Positions 14,026 to 23,700 of a DNA stretch of 40,064 nucleotides are shown here, one piece after another. Both the position numbers and the translations under genes were made by a program. A model generated the notes under the pieces. The model saw only the letters and a program-made list of their open reading frames with translations. It was not told where the DNA came from and did not search any database. Position 1 is the stretch's first letter. Every line of letters begins with the position of its first letter. The stretch comes from a virus, in IMG/VR virus record IMGVR_UViG_3300020195_000072, positions 1 to 40,064 of that record; one strand, given 5' to 3'.

Positions 14026-14244
14026 CTATGAAGATTTTCGGGATTTTAATTTTAGTTGACCTCGCAATTTCAGAACTTCCAGCGTCAATTCGTGTATCAG
14101 CGCAATAATCGGGTTATACTTCGTTGAATCTTTTACGGCTTGGGAGCGTTTCGTGCCGAGAATAAACTCAATTTGAGCGGTAACATAGTTGTTCATCAGC
14201 ACCCATTCGTGAATATCCCAATGGTCTTTTTTATGGCAGCTCAT
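14026..14244 (-). CDS. 72-residue cytoplasmic protein of the lysis module
   Basis: A helical, charged protein (VTAQIEFILGTKRSQAVKD; HELTLEVLKLRGQLKL) with a Cys/His-rich start (MSCHKKDHWDIHEW). Its ATG overlaps the stop of the small membrane gene (TAATG). Unknown family; it may act with the membrane protein encoded before it. Confidence 0.65.
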   Translation of the reverse strand: MSCHKKDHWDIHEWVLMNNYVTAQIEFILGTKRSQAVKDSTKYNPIIALIHELTLEVLKLRGQLKLKSRKSS

Positions 14245-14354
14245 TATTTATCCCACTTATCGTGGTTATTATTGATCCACCAAATAGCCATAAAGAGTAG
14301 AAACGTTAAAGCGATCAACACAAACCGCCAAAACACTACAGGATCACTCATCAT
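14244..14354 (-). CDS. 36-residue single-helix membrane protein
   Basis: One hydrophobic helix (FWRFVLIALTFLLFMAIWW) followed by a polar tail (INNNHDKWDK). It overlaps both neighbours by a few bases. In the lysis module this is a good candidate for a small holin, antiholin or spanin component. Confidence 0.65.
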   Translation of the reverse strand: MMSDPVVFWRFVLIALTFLLFMAIWWINNNHDKWDK

Positions 14355-14515
14355 TGGTCTTTCAACGCCTCGCTGACTTGCCAGCGCAGGATTTCCACAT
14401 TATTGTGATCGTAGGCGTTGCGCATCTGATTTTTAAAGTCTCGTAAGTGTCGATCCACAATTAGAGCATCCTTCTCAATCTGCTTACGCTGAATGCTCGC
14501 GCAACCGTCGAGCAT
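14351..14515 (-). CDS. 54-residue coiled-coil protein, spanin-like position
   Basis: MLDGCASIQRKQIEKDALIVDRHLRDF... is a charged helical protein. The frame is open upstream with a TTG, which would give a short hydrophobic lead (FLIMLDGC) resembling a degenerate lipobox. If that start is used it could be a small outer-membrane spanin; otherwise it is a soluble coiled coil. Its stop overlaps the ATG of the membrane gene. Confidence 0.5.
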   Translation of the reverse strand: MLDGCASIQRKQIEKDALIVDRHLRDFKNQMRNAYDHNNVEILRWQVSEALKDQ

Positions 14516-14528
14516 TATCAAAAAGACC

Positions 14529-14990
14529 TCATAATAGCTTTGGATGGCGTGAAAAACTTACAAAATTCCGATACTGCGTCCATGCCAATATTGAACGGAG
14601 AATGACTTTCCCTGTTTCGAATCCTCGGGTGATTGATGTCTGGTCAAAGGCGCGCGCTTCTATAATTTGGGAATCATTAAAAACCATGCCGACATGGTAT
14701 ATTTGGCCAGGACGTCCACCGCGACCGAAAAAAGCCAAATCACCAGGCAGTGGCGATGGAGTGGTAATGGTGAAATCAAACTGCATCTGTGATCCATCTG
14801 GCATTTTCAGCTTTTGAATGGTATAAATGCCTTCGACGAGTTCACTACAATCAATTGACTTTGGAGGAACGGCGTAATTCGTCCATTCCGCACCAAATTC
14901 GTAAGGGGTATTTAGGAGTTTCCGCGCTGATTCAACAAGACCACTTCTGATCGCTTCCTTTTGATCCGTCGTCAGTAGTTCGTGTTGCAT
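14529..14990 (-). CDS. NlpC/P60 peptidoglycan endopeptidase (endolysin)
   Basis: A 153-residue cysteine peptidase expected to cut peptide cross-links of the host wall at lysis. The core has SIDCSELVEGIY (catalytic Cys48), the PGDLAFF motif (82-88), and IYHVGMVF (His99), followed by EARAFD. No signal peptide, so export needs a holin. I start at MQHELL because GGAGG lies five bases before it. The helix before the core is short, so this is a minimal catalytic domain without a wall-binding module. Confidence 0.85.
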   Translation of the reverse strand: MQHELLTTDQKEAIRSGLVESARKLLNTPYEFGAEWTNYAVPPKSIDCSELVEGIYTIQKLKMPDGSQMQFDFTITTPSPLPGDLAFFGRGGRPGQIYHVGMVFNDSQIIEARAFDQTSITRGFETGKVILRSILAWTQYRNFVSFSRHPKLL

Positions 14991-15102
14991 TTGGTCCTCC
15001 AAAATATTCATCCCACCAACATTTATCGAAGCGGTTCACCCACATCTTCCCCATGACTTCATCCAGTACCACGAACATTTCATGTCCATGCTTGCATTTC
15101 AT
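14932..15102 (-). CDS. 56-residue Cys/His/Trp-rich protein
   Basis: MKCKHGHEMFVVLDEVMGKMW... carries a CKHGH motif and several Trp residues. AAGGA lies about 7 nt before the ATG. It overlaps the start of the NlpC gene by 59 nt in another frame, more than usual here, so it is either a nested lysis regulator or only partly real. Confidence 0.45.
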   Translation of the reverse strand: MKCKHGHEMFVVLDEVMGKMWVNRFDKCWWDEYFGGPNATRTTDDGSKGSDQKWSC

Positions 15103-15126
15103 TCATTGATCCTTCTGGTCCAAAGC

Positions 15127-15363
15127 CTAGTCGTCATCCACTGGCCGCTTCTTCGATGATTGTCTACGTATCAAGGACAACATATCCTGTTGAGTAGACA
15201 TGATCGCCCGAAACTGTTCTTCTAACCTAATCACACGCTCCGTATTAATTTTTACAGTTGTGCTGATGTTCCAGCACCAGCCTAAAATGATGGTCTGCAA
15301 AAGGGCAAGTAGAGCCCATAGCAGTCTTTTTAGTTCTCCACTACTCCGGCGATCTTCGACCAC
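15127..15363 (-). CDS. Single-helix membrane protein with coiled coil
   Basis: 78 residues: basic start, one membrane helix (LLWALLALLQTIILGWCW), then a coiled-coil-like segment (VIRLEEQFRAIMSTQQDMLSLI) and a basic end. It starts at GTG just after the fibre stop. This is the form of an inner-membrane spanin or phage holin accessory, in the right place, but no family is certain. Confidence 0.65.
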   Translation of the reverse strand: MVEDRRSSGELKRLLWALLALLQTIILGWCWNISTTVKINTERVIRLEEQFRAIMSTQQDMLSLIRRQSSKKRPVDDD

Positions 15364-17073
15364 TTATTGCCCCACTTTAATATTTTTAAAAATGATCGGA
15401 CCGCTAAATCGTGGACTACCATACAACACCGCTGCCGCAATACACGCGCTGGTCGTTCCCGAATAAATATTACCACCGTAAGAGGTTTCGGACGAAACTT
15501 TCACTCCGAAATAGTACGCCGTGTTACATGTGAGACTTCCCTGCGTATCGGGCGAAGTCGCTGTTCCCGTGGAAATGTTACTCGAAAGGTCCACGTTTTG
15601 GCTCCATGTCCTGGTGATCGTAAACGCTGGACCCCAGGTTGCAACCAGGCTCGTTTGCGTGGGACTTCCAACTGTTGTAGGGATGACCGTGTTGACGGTG
15701 AACGTAGTAATGCTCGAAGTGTACGAACCCTCAGTTGAAATTCCGACTTTGAAATAATAAGTTGTGTGCTGTGCCAAGTTCGCGTAACTCGATGTCACAG
15801 TAAGCATGGTTCCACTGGCGATGGTCGGAATGAAATTGCTCGAAGTGGAAAAGGCGGTCATGTAGGTGTTGGCCGAAACGCTCGACCACGTGATCGAGAA
15901 CGAACTGACTCCCACCTGGGTTACGAATTTTGCATTAAGGTTGGTCTGTCCGGCTGCTACCTGCTCACCGACAAAAAACTGTTTTCCAGAGGAGCAATCC
16001 GTAAGATCAAGAGTAGTCCCGTCGCACACGAAAACCCAATTGGTTGTCCCGTTAACAAGCCGACCTTGATGAAAATAAAAATCAATCAACGTATCTCCCC
16101 AGGTTTTAGGAATACCCATCTCCGTCACGGAGGCCGTCGAAATATTCGACGAGTTGGCTATATAAACGCGCTTCCACGAAACGTCGATATAAATATCGTC
16201 CATTGAGACGGTGCCAGTCGATGGAGGAAGGGGGGTGTTCGACGGGTCTTGTTGAATAAAAAACTCTCCGTTGGAGTAATTCCCTGATGCGCCGGTTGCG
16301 TCCGTCTTTTTATTTGTGACCGTCGCCGTGGTTGAGTCGTACCAAACGGCAAATTTGCCATCGGCAGTGTTGTGCGCGCTGTTAATTTGGAATAGCCACT
16401 GATCGACGTGCCAGTTCGTGTCCTGGGCGGGCGGGAACGGTCCGTAGTGTTTTGAGTTTAAACAAAAACTTCGGTCCCCGTCCGCGTATCCGTCGGTGCA
16501 TCCGCCAGGGTAGCTCGTAAACGTGGCCGCACTCTGCTCTACCGTCACCGTCAAGTCCCGAGCTGTCGATTCGTTGCTCCAGATTATGTCCGGCTGCGCC
16601 CCTGCTGCTCCCGACCACCACCGTAAAAATTTATCGTTGGAAACGTCCGTGATGAAACTGGTTTGCCTGCCAGTTCGTGCATAAACTTTTGCCCCGTACC
16701 CACTCGTTGGCAACTTTATCGCAATATTAAAAGTGGTTGTGTTCCAGCCCGAAGATGATAGGAGTTTCCCCGATCCACTTAATGGAGAAACGGAGCTCGT
16801 CTCCCCATTCTGTGATTCTACGTTCCATCCTCCGGCCAGGGTTCCTAAGGTCGTGGGAACAGTTGAGCCGTTGAAAGAGGCCCACACGTGCGGCTTTGCG
16901 GGACTTTTGGTTCCGTACCCCGTACCACTCACAGTAATCACGTTAGCCGAGGCATCATCCGCGTTCCCGGAAAATGTTCCGGAGAGAGTGCTAATGGTCG
17001 GCGCACTCCACGCTTTACTACACGTTAGGCCAGCAAGCAGAAATAAGACGAACCTTATTTTTGACTGCATCAT
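15364..17073 (-). CDS. Secreted-type fibre/adhesin with signal peptide and Fn3-like repeats
   Basis: 569 residues. A signal peptide (IRFVLFLLAGLTCSKAWSA) is followed by an IPT/TIG-like start (ISTLSGTFSG...VITVSGTGYG), then a lectin- or lyase-like beta domain (about 150-310) with WHVDQWLFQINS, GKFAVWYDS and MDDIYIDVSWKRVYI, and two or three Fn3-like modules with SITWSSVSANTY and TYYFKVGISTEGSY. It reads like a surface polysaccharide-binding protein. It lies in the fibre block and overlaps its neighbour (ATGA). Phage fibres normally have no signal peptide. Confidence 0.7.
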   Translation of the reverse strand: MMQSKIRFVLFLLAGLTCSKAWSAPTISTLSGTFSGNADDASANVITVSGTGYGTKSPAKPHVWASFNGSTVPTTLGTLAGGWNVESQNGETSSVSPLSGSGKLLSSSGWNTTTFNIAIKLPTSGYGAKVYARTGRQTSFITDVSNDKFLRWWSGAAGAQPDIIWSNESTARDLTVTVEQSAATFTSYPGGCTDGYADGDRSFCLNSKHYGPFPPAQDTNWHVDQWLFQINSAHNTADGKFAVWYDSTTATVTNKKTDATGASGNYSNGEFFIQQDPSNTPLPPSTGTVSMDDIYIDVSWKRVYIANSSNISTASVTEMGIPKTWGDTLIDFYFHQGRLVNGTTNWVFVCDGTTLDLTDCSSGKQFFVGEQVAAGQTNLNAKFVTQVGVSSFSITWSSVSANTYMTAFSTSSNFIPTIASGTMLTVTSSYANLAQHTTYYFKVGISTEGSYTSSITTFTVNTVIPTTVGSPTQTSLVATWGPAFTITRTWSQNVDLSSNISTGTATSPDTQGSLTCNTAYYFGVKVSSETSYGGNIYSGTTSACIAAAVLYGSPRFSGPIIFKNIKVGQ

Positions 17074-17717
17074 GGAAGCGACCAGGCTTGCAACATCGTG
17101 ATCCGTGCGCTCGTGCCTTCCATTGCGAATCCAACGTTACCGTTTCCAGTTACAGAATTACCGTCGGTGAGCGTGGTTTTAACCACTCCATCAATCGAGC
17201 AGGAAACATTCGCGCCGTCGGCTGTAAATCTAACGGTGTAGTAAGTAGCTGCGGCAAATCCAGATAGAGTTCCACTAGAAGTTGTCGTTTGAACTCCTGC
17301 TATTTTTTTAAATGTGACATATTTGCCAGTACCGTCGAGATAGAAAGCATAGAGATCATCAGTTCCATCATTGGTCCACCTGGTGTAAGCGCCAAACCCG
17401 TCCGTAGCGGCTGTCCCGCCAGTTTTCCCGACAACCTCGTTAAAGTATCGACCCGTCGTGGGGTTATCATTTGCAATCATCTCTCTGAATCCCGCTGACC
17501 CATTAATAATTTCATCCGCTGCTGCGTTTACGGTTAGGTCGGCAGAGCCAGAACCAGCCCACGTTCCGCCCGTGTCGGGAGTATGTGAGGCAATGTTGGT
17601 GTCAGTTCCTTCAGTGAACGAATCAATGCGGATGGCGTAGGATTGCGAGAGAATCAACGGATACTCGAAATCGTCACCCGTCGTAAATGCAAAGGCAAGC
17701 GCGATTAAACGATTCAT
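17070..17717 (-). CDS. LamG/concanavalin-like beta-sandwich protein
   Basis: 215 residues that read as one jelly-roll: TYYTVRFTADGANVSCSIDG, VGFAMEGTSARITMLQAW, with TGRYFNEVVG before. This fold binds carbohydrate or packs against fibres. The N-terminus (MNRLIALAFAFTTG) is a short, weak signal-like segment. It is coupled to both neighbouring fibre genes by ATGA overlaps. Confidence 0.7.
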   Translation of the reverse strand: MNRLIALAFAFTTGDDFEYPLILSQSYAIRIDSFTEGTDTNIASHTPDTGGTWAGSGSADLTVNAAADEIINGSAGFREMIANDNPTTGRYFNEVVGKTGGTAATDGFGAYTRWTNDGTDDLYAFYLDGTGKYVTFKKIAGVQTTTSSGTLSGFAAATYYTVRFTADGANVSCSIDGVVKTTLTDGNSVTGNGNVGFAMEGTSARITMLQAWSLP

Positions 17718-19306
17718 TGTTGAACCTTAATCTCTAACCCAACACTAACAGGAGCAGAATTGCTGTTTGCCGTGTCGGTTTGTGTATTTCCAGCACGCCC
17801 AATTCTAATCCACAAAACACATTCACCCAAACCCAGCAAATTCGTAACACCAGGCAATGGTAACCTAGTCTTAGTTGTCACGGCTCCACCATGTACACCC
17901 ACGTTCCCGCTTACAACATAAACCACGGTACTGGTATAAACAAGGTCTTTAGCGGTAGTAGCGTCCGACGCCGTGGCAAAGGAAACTAAATAAACCCGGC
18001 TTCCCGTAACGGTTCCAGACGAATAATCCGTAAAGTTTGAAATGGTGGGCGTACTTCCAGAAAAATAATTGCGCTCTATTTTTTTTATGTAAAATGCCGC
18101 GCTAAATGGAGCAGATCCGGTAGCTACCCCGTCCATCCAGGCCAAACCATTGGTTGGAGTGGAAGTATTAACGACTGTCATCGTGGAAGTTCCACAAAAA
18201 GTTGGTAACGATACGCTCGTGTACCAGGTCGTAGCAAACGCCATATCTCCGAGGATGTTTAAAGGGCCGCCAACGCCCTGTAGGAAACTAGATCCCGCGC
18301 CATCGCCCACTGTGATCGCGGTAAATGTCGAGCCGCCGCCGACGAATCCAGCGGTGGAGGTGATTGTGCCGACCGAGGTCATGCTCCCCACGCGAACCGC
18401 GTTAGTGGGGAGAGTGGCGATGAACAGGTCGAATCCATTGTTGCCGCCGCCGCCTCCACCACTACCACCCACGGTAGAGGTTGGATAAGCCACGCCAGCC
18501 ATGGAGATCAAAGGCACGTTAACGACCACGGAATCGCCGCGAACGGTGAAAATATCGAAAGTCCCAGTTGAGACTTTAAATAACGCCGTTGCGCCCGGAG
18601 TCGTTCCTGGTCCCGAAGAAACATGAAGAACTGCTTTCGGGGAAATATTATTAATACCAACACCGCCGCTTGCGGTTGCGACATAGGTCAACCAATCGGT
18701 AGGCTTCCCGGCGTTACCTTTTACACTAAAAAACATAGTTTCTGTATTCCCGCTATATCCAATATACGCATTCGTGCTGATTGATCCATTTTGAAATCCG
18801 ATGCCTGTTAAAGTGCCAGCGACACTGTTTCCAATAAGCAAAGGTATCGGATACGCATTTGCGGATAATATTCTAAGGCTCGGCGATTGAAGACTTGTTT
18901 GTATGGTCGTGGGGTTGGTGAGAGTGAGGCCGCCGCTAAAGGTCTGCGTTGCGAGGGTCATTGCGACAGAGGAGAGATCGACGGTCGCGGAACTTGCCCC
19001 GATGTTAACCAGTGGTCCATTGATAGGCGAAACAATCGTCATCGACGATATCGTGGTGTAGGGAGAGCCAGTCCCGGCCGAGAATTTAAGTAAAGCCGTA
19101 GCCGACCCTCCACCGCTACCTGTCGCTTTTGTGGTCTGGGTCGTGCCATCTACAAACGCAATGGCGGTAAAAACAGGCGTAGATTGTGAAATAACCTGAT
19201 CCACTCCATCCGCACAACCGCCACCATTGATACACACCTGATCCACCGAGTACGCATTCACCGCCACACCTAAGAATAATGACAGGACTGCTAGAACTTT
19301 CTTCAC
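17714..19306 (-). CDS. Tail fibre-like protein with signal peptide
   Basis: About 530 residues. The GTG at 19306 is preceded by GAGGTGAT at good spacing, and an ATG at 19330 in frame is the alternative. VKKVLAVLSLFLGVAVNAYS is a clean signal peptide. The body is Ser/Thr/Gly-rich repetitive beta sequence (TQTFSGGLTLTN, SISTNAYIGYS, KAVLHVSSGPG), a GGSGGGGGG hinge near the middle, then a distal part with FSAAFYIKKIERNYF. This is fibre-type sequence. Confidence 0.75.
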   Translation of the reverse strand: MKKVLAVLSLFLGVAVNAYSVDQVCINGGGCADGVDQVISQSTPVFTAIAFVDGTTQTTKATGSGGGSATALLKFSAGTGSPYTTISSMTIVSPINGPLVNIGASSATVDLSSVAMTLATQTFSGGLTLTNPTTIQTSLQSPSLRILSANAYPIPLLIGNSVAGTLTGIGFQNGSISTNAYIGYSGNTETMFFSVKGNAGKPTDWLTYVATASGGVGINNISPKAVLHVSSGPGTTPGATALFKVSTGTFDIFTVRGDSVVVNVPLISMAGVAYPTSTVGGSGGGGGGNNGFDLFIATLPTNAVRVGSMTSVGTITSTAGFVGGGSTFTAITVGDGAGSSFLQGVGGPLNILGDMAFATTWYTSVSLPTFCGTSTMTVVNTSTPTNGLAWMDGVATGSAPFSAAFYIKKIERNYFSGSTPTISNFTDYSSGTVTGSRVYLVSFATASDATTAKDLVYTSTVVYVVSGNVGVHGGAVTTKTRLPLPGVTNLLGLGECVLWIRIGRAGNTQTDTANSNSAPVSVGLEIKVQQ

Positions 19307-19333
19307 CTTTATCACCTCGCTTTTTTTCATAGA

Positions 19334-20722
19334 TTAACCGCCGTGGTACGTCACCGCAATCTTCCTAAAAGTTTCTCCTGGATTCCAGATAATGGCTACC
19401 CTTGCTTTGGCTACTGAATAATTGTGCTGTAAATCGTCGTCCTGCTTTTCAACGTGACCCGCAACGTCAGAGGACATGAGATAATCGCCAATGGCGATAT
19501 TTGCGCCCTTGTTAGCGACAAAAGCGAACCCTGTACCAATCGAAGCGATCATATCTCTGGATTCAGAATCTGTTCCAAGCCAAAAACCCCAGGCTGCAGG
19601 AGATTTCCGCGTTGTGCAAAGTCGAGATTTTGTCAGTTGAGGTTTAGGGGAAGCTTCGGATTTCATCATTTCAACTATATTTTCACCCTGCTTCGTTCCC
19701 TTACCTTTATATCCATTCTTTTTTTCTTCATCTGTCACTTCCCTCTGGACGCTCTTATCAGAGAATGGCGTTAACTTTTCGCCAGTTCCTTCCACGAGGT
19801 ATAGGATATTCATCTGCGATTTATCATCAATCTGAGTGAAGTGCGATCCCGTGAACGTGTTGTAAGCAATCACGCCAGCCGCCCCGGTCCCTGCAATCGA
19901 GCCTTCCGACCCTGTTTGAGAACGGAAATCAATGAACGTATGAGTGGAGACTAAAAACGCTTGCGCCACGTCAATATCGAGCCGGAGGACCGGTAGAGTA
20001 TCGTTCCCTTTTTTAACGTGGACACCCGCCGCCGGGACCACGGTTTTATCAAACAGTCCAACTCCCATATATCGGCTGACATTGCGGTTAGAAAACGTAA
20101 CGATAGGGCCGGAAGAAATGCCAGCCTGTACTCCGTCGATGTACATATCTCCATTCGTATCTGAAATCCCGAAATCAAAACCAAACCCAAAAAATCCAGC
20201 GTTAAACTGTCGAATAGCCAGGGCTGTTTCTGTGGCGAGCGAATCCCTAGCGACAATCTTAAGCTTTACGGATTTTCCTCCTTCGGCTCCCAGGGACGCG
20301 GTTTCTTGAAAAACCATAGAGCTAGAAATATAGATTTGTGCCGTGACTGAGCTTTGACCTATGATTGTGTTTTTCCCGCTAAAAGTCTGAGTCGTGTTTA
20401 ATATGGCGGCAGGAGAAGATGGCGTGCCGATAATGGTTGCCGTGACGCTGGATTGAGTGATACGCACTAAGTCTCCCGCAACCAATATGCTGGAACTGAA
20501 AGTCACCAGTCGGCTAAACGTGTTTAAACCGCTGAATGTCTGAGTCGAGGTTATGGCAGAAACATTGGGTCCCACGAGCGTCACGCTTGAAGGATCAAGC
20601 CTCTCATTAGGAAGCGTCCCACGGTTCAGCGTACTTGCGTCACGCAAAAGAGTGTAAGCACCAGACCAGGAGAAGGAAGGCAAAGCTAAAATTAGGATGA
20701 GTCCGGCAAGATATTTTTTCAT
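19334..20722 (-). CDS. Tail fibre-like protein with signal peptide and G2-peptidase-like C-terminus
   Basis: 462 residues. I start at MKKYLAGL because GGAG lies 8 nt before that ATG. The signal peptide is KYLAGLILILALPSFSWSGA. The shaft has repeated STQTFSG/NTF units; the end (IASIGTGFAFVANKGANIAIGDYLMSS, then VAKARVAI) resembles the self-cleaving peptidase G2 domain that ends many fibres (GD-x-L-x-S motif). Such domains cut off a chaperone after trimerisation, but cleavage here is inferred. The basic Lys/Glu segment before it may be a linker. Confidence 0.7.
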   Translation of the reverse strand: MKKYLAGLILILALPSFSWSGAYTLLRDASTLNRGTLPNERLDPSSVTLVGPNVSAITSTQTFSGLNTFSRLVTFSSSILVAGDLVRITQSSVTATIIGTPSSPAAILNTTQTFSGKNTIIGQSSVTAQIYISSSMVFQETASLGAEGGKSVKLKIVARDSLATETALAIRQFNAGFFGFGFDFGISDTNGDMYIDGVQAGISSGPIVTFSNRNVSRYMGVGLFDKTVVPAAGVHVKKGNDTLPVLRLDIDVAQAFLVSTHTFIDFRSQTGSEGSIAGTGAAGVIAYNTFTGSHFTQIDDKSQMNILYLVEGTGEKLTPFSDKSVQREVTDEEKKNGYKGKGTKQGENIVEMMKSEASPKPQLTKSRLCTTRKSPAAWGFWLGTDSESRDMIASIGTGFAFVANKGANIAIGDYLMSSDVAGHVEKQDDDLQHNYSVAKARVAIIWNPGETFRKIAVTYHGG

Positions 20723-20727
20723 GTCAT

Positions 20728-23700
20728 TCACTCCTCGTAGGGTTTAACGTCTAAGGCAAAAGCGTAGTTGAACAGCTTAAAAGTGTTGGCTCTGGTGTAG
20801 TCGTAATATTTGAGTTGTAAGTACGTTCCATCCCTCGAATTGAGGTTGATCTTTTCCTGTTCGATGGAGGGGAGGTAGGCTTCCCCATCCCCCACCACGC
20901 TAAACTGGGTTCCAGTAGTCGTATATTCGTCGATGATATCGAAGTTGGATTTGAGGAGCTTTTGGACATAGTAGGTTCCCGTTGTGGCAACGTCTTTCGT
21001 GAAACCGATGAAAATATAAGGCCCGAGCAACGCGAAATCTCCGCTTAAGGTGTATGTGCTTTTAGTCAAGACATTGCGGGGGCGTAAGATTTTACGCTGA
21101 ATCAAAGACATATCCCCTTTATTCCGCTTCTCTAAAATCACATCTTGAAAGAGGGGGTTATCTGTCACCTTGTTATAGGCCGCATAGAGATAACGCGCAT
21201 CGTTCCTTAAAACCATGTCTGAAAAAGTGTTAGAGTCGATATCTTTTTCCGAGACAAAACCGTATGTAGAGATATTGAGTTTCACGATCCTAAATCCGTC
21301 GTCGTCCGCGATCCAGATATTGGTGAGGTCGGCGGTAATGCCGCAAGGGGTAATCAGGTTCGTTGTGCCATTACCCAATTCACCGTAAGAGTTGACGTAT
21401 TTGAGGCCGTCGCGTTTAAGCTGAACAATCCGATGATTAAACGGGTCTGTAATAAAAATGGAGTTAAGAGGCGTTCCTACAAGCGTCATTTCACTTGCCG
21501 TTTCAAAGTTGGTCGTACCCGTTCCCAAGCTTCCGAAACTTGAAACAATAACGCTCATGCTGGAACGGTCGAGCTTGTTGAGTGAGTATCGCACCTTGTC
21601 GAAAGCGTAGATATATTTCGCGTCTGCCTCTGCCGTCATGTAATCCCTGATATTGCCTGTCGGATAGCGGGTCGAATTGATAACGGAGAAATCGAAGCTG
21701 TTCAGGCGCGTGATTCCGTTCGTCCCTTTGTACCCCAGAACAAAGATTTCTTTCGGTATCTTCGCGTTCACGTTCAGCTTATTTGCGAAATCTCCGAAAT
21801 TGGTAAACACATCAATGGAAAATGAGGAGTCTGCCGTCTTATCTCTAGTCAAAATTACTTGCCTGTAATCCTTGTTATTCACCTGTCCCAAATTGAACTG
21901 TTTCGTTAAAAAGTAAGATTCAATGGGGTTTTCCGCACTTTGAACAAGTCTTACATCGTCAATATTGATCTCGGTCGTGTTGGTTGCAGAGGAAACAAAA
22001 CGCAGGCCGTAATAGGTAATATTGGCCGCAAAAGGGGATTCTTGAAGCGTCGCGTCGGTCCAGCTTGAAGGGATCGGGAAAGAGGAGATGGGAACCTCCA
22101 CAAAAGCCCAAGATCCACTTGAAGCCACGAAATCAGCGGAACTGATGGTGACGCTCGTGGTGAACTGGTCAAAGGCTTGCACCGTTACGCCTACTTGAAG
22201 GTCGATCCGCAAATATTTGACGTTTGCATGGCTAGAAATGTGCATTTTGAAGGCTATTTTGTCGTCTGTTGAGGATTTAGACTTATCAGCCCATTCTCCA
22301 AGCGAGATCATCCCTTGTCTCGTGGTAGAAGTTGAGAAGTTGTTAAGTGCGCTCATGGTGAGTTTGATTGAAGCTGTTCCCTCCACCACGCGAGAGTTAT
22401 CAATCGTCCCTCCGGTCCAGTTCGCCATACTTTCCATGTTGTCGATAACCAACTCTTTCCTTGCATCGTCTATGCGGGTTTCGAGGTCGGCCTGATAGAC
22501 GTAGCCGTCAATCGAATCTCCGTAAAGCAGTACCCCATCATCCCCTTTCGCGTCACGCGCCACAAAGGATTCAGCCAGCCAGCCGCTAAAAGGCCACCAT
22601 TGGCCTGTTCTAATGTCGTAAACCGAAACCGAGTTAGAACGTCCTTGCGGGAACTTGAAAGGGTCTTCATAGCCAAAGACAAGCCACTGCTTTTTCGGGT
22701 AATAGGTCAAATGGGCGTTCTGGTAGGTGTTATTCTTCACGATACTCTCAATCACGGTTCGGATATTGGTTGAGAAGGGTTTCAAGGTTTCAACGAGGTC
22801 CAGGCTGTTCCTTTGGTTCCGATCCCAGAAGATCAACCCCCCCTTACTAAGGAAGGCGTCGTATTGACCGATATTTTGAAGGCTCCGAGGCGCGATACAT
22901 CCGAAACCGTTAACAATGGTCTGAACCGCGATATTCCCGCCCTCAAACGTAGCCTGCAAAGCGTTTGAATAGGAAATCTCCGAAACGCCTGAATCCTTGT
23001 AAGCGTAAATCTTGCCGTTGGAGTAGGTCATTCCGGTCAATGATTCCCCATCTTCGCTTCGGATATTGATCTGATGGTTCAGCGTGTAAGAAGAAATTTG
23101 GTTAAGAAAGGAGTAGAAAATCCGGCTGCCGTAGTAGGTCGTGTTTCCATTTAAATCGCTTACATCTAAGACGTTGCCAAAAATCACCTGGTTGTTAGCC
23201 GCAATGACATACTTTGCGCGTAGCCTGAAAGAGTCTGAACCCGCGTAAACCGTCACCAGTTCCGTGAATGAATCTCTGACGATATCGTAAGAATAGGGCG
23301 GGTCTGTCAGTTGATCGCCCGTCATAATGAGCTTTCCACGCGCCACCGCAAAGCTGAAATGCTGGTCCCATCCCACCAGGTTCTTCTTAAGGAGCGTCCA
23401 TTGAGGCAATACACCGCCCGTACTTTTATAAATGCGGTCCCAGGTGGTCGCAATGAGTGCTTTATAAGCTACCGTGCCCTGGTCGATGGATAGCCAAAAT
23501 TGGGAATTGATCGGATGAGACGAGATCGCTTGAGCGATAAACCGTTCGCCTCCATACCGCTTAGAAGCCGCTCCTTGTAAGTCTCCGATCATGTTTTGAG
23601 CGTCACAGGCCGCGTTGTCGGCAATATCGGTACAGGGTTTCGAGTAATCTACCCCACCGCCGAAATTGATGGGGGTTGTAACGTCACCTGCGGCGAAGGC

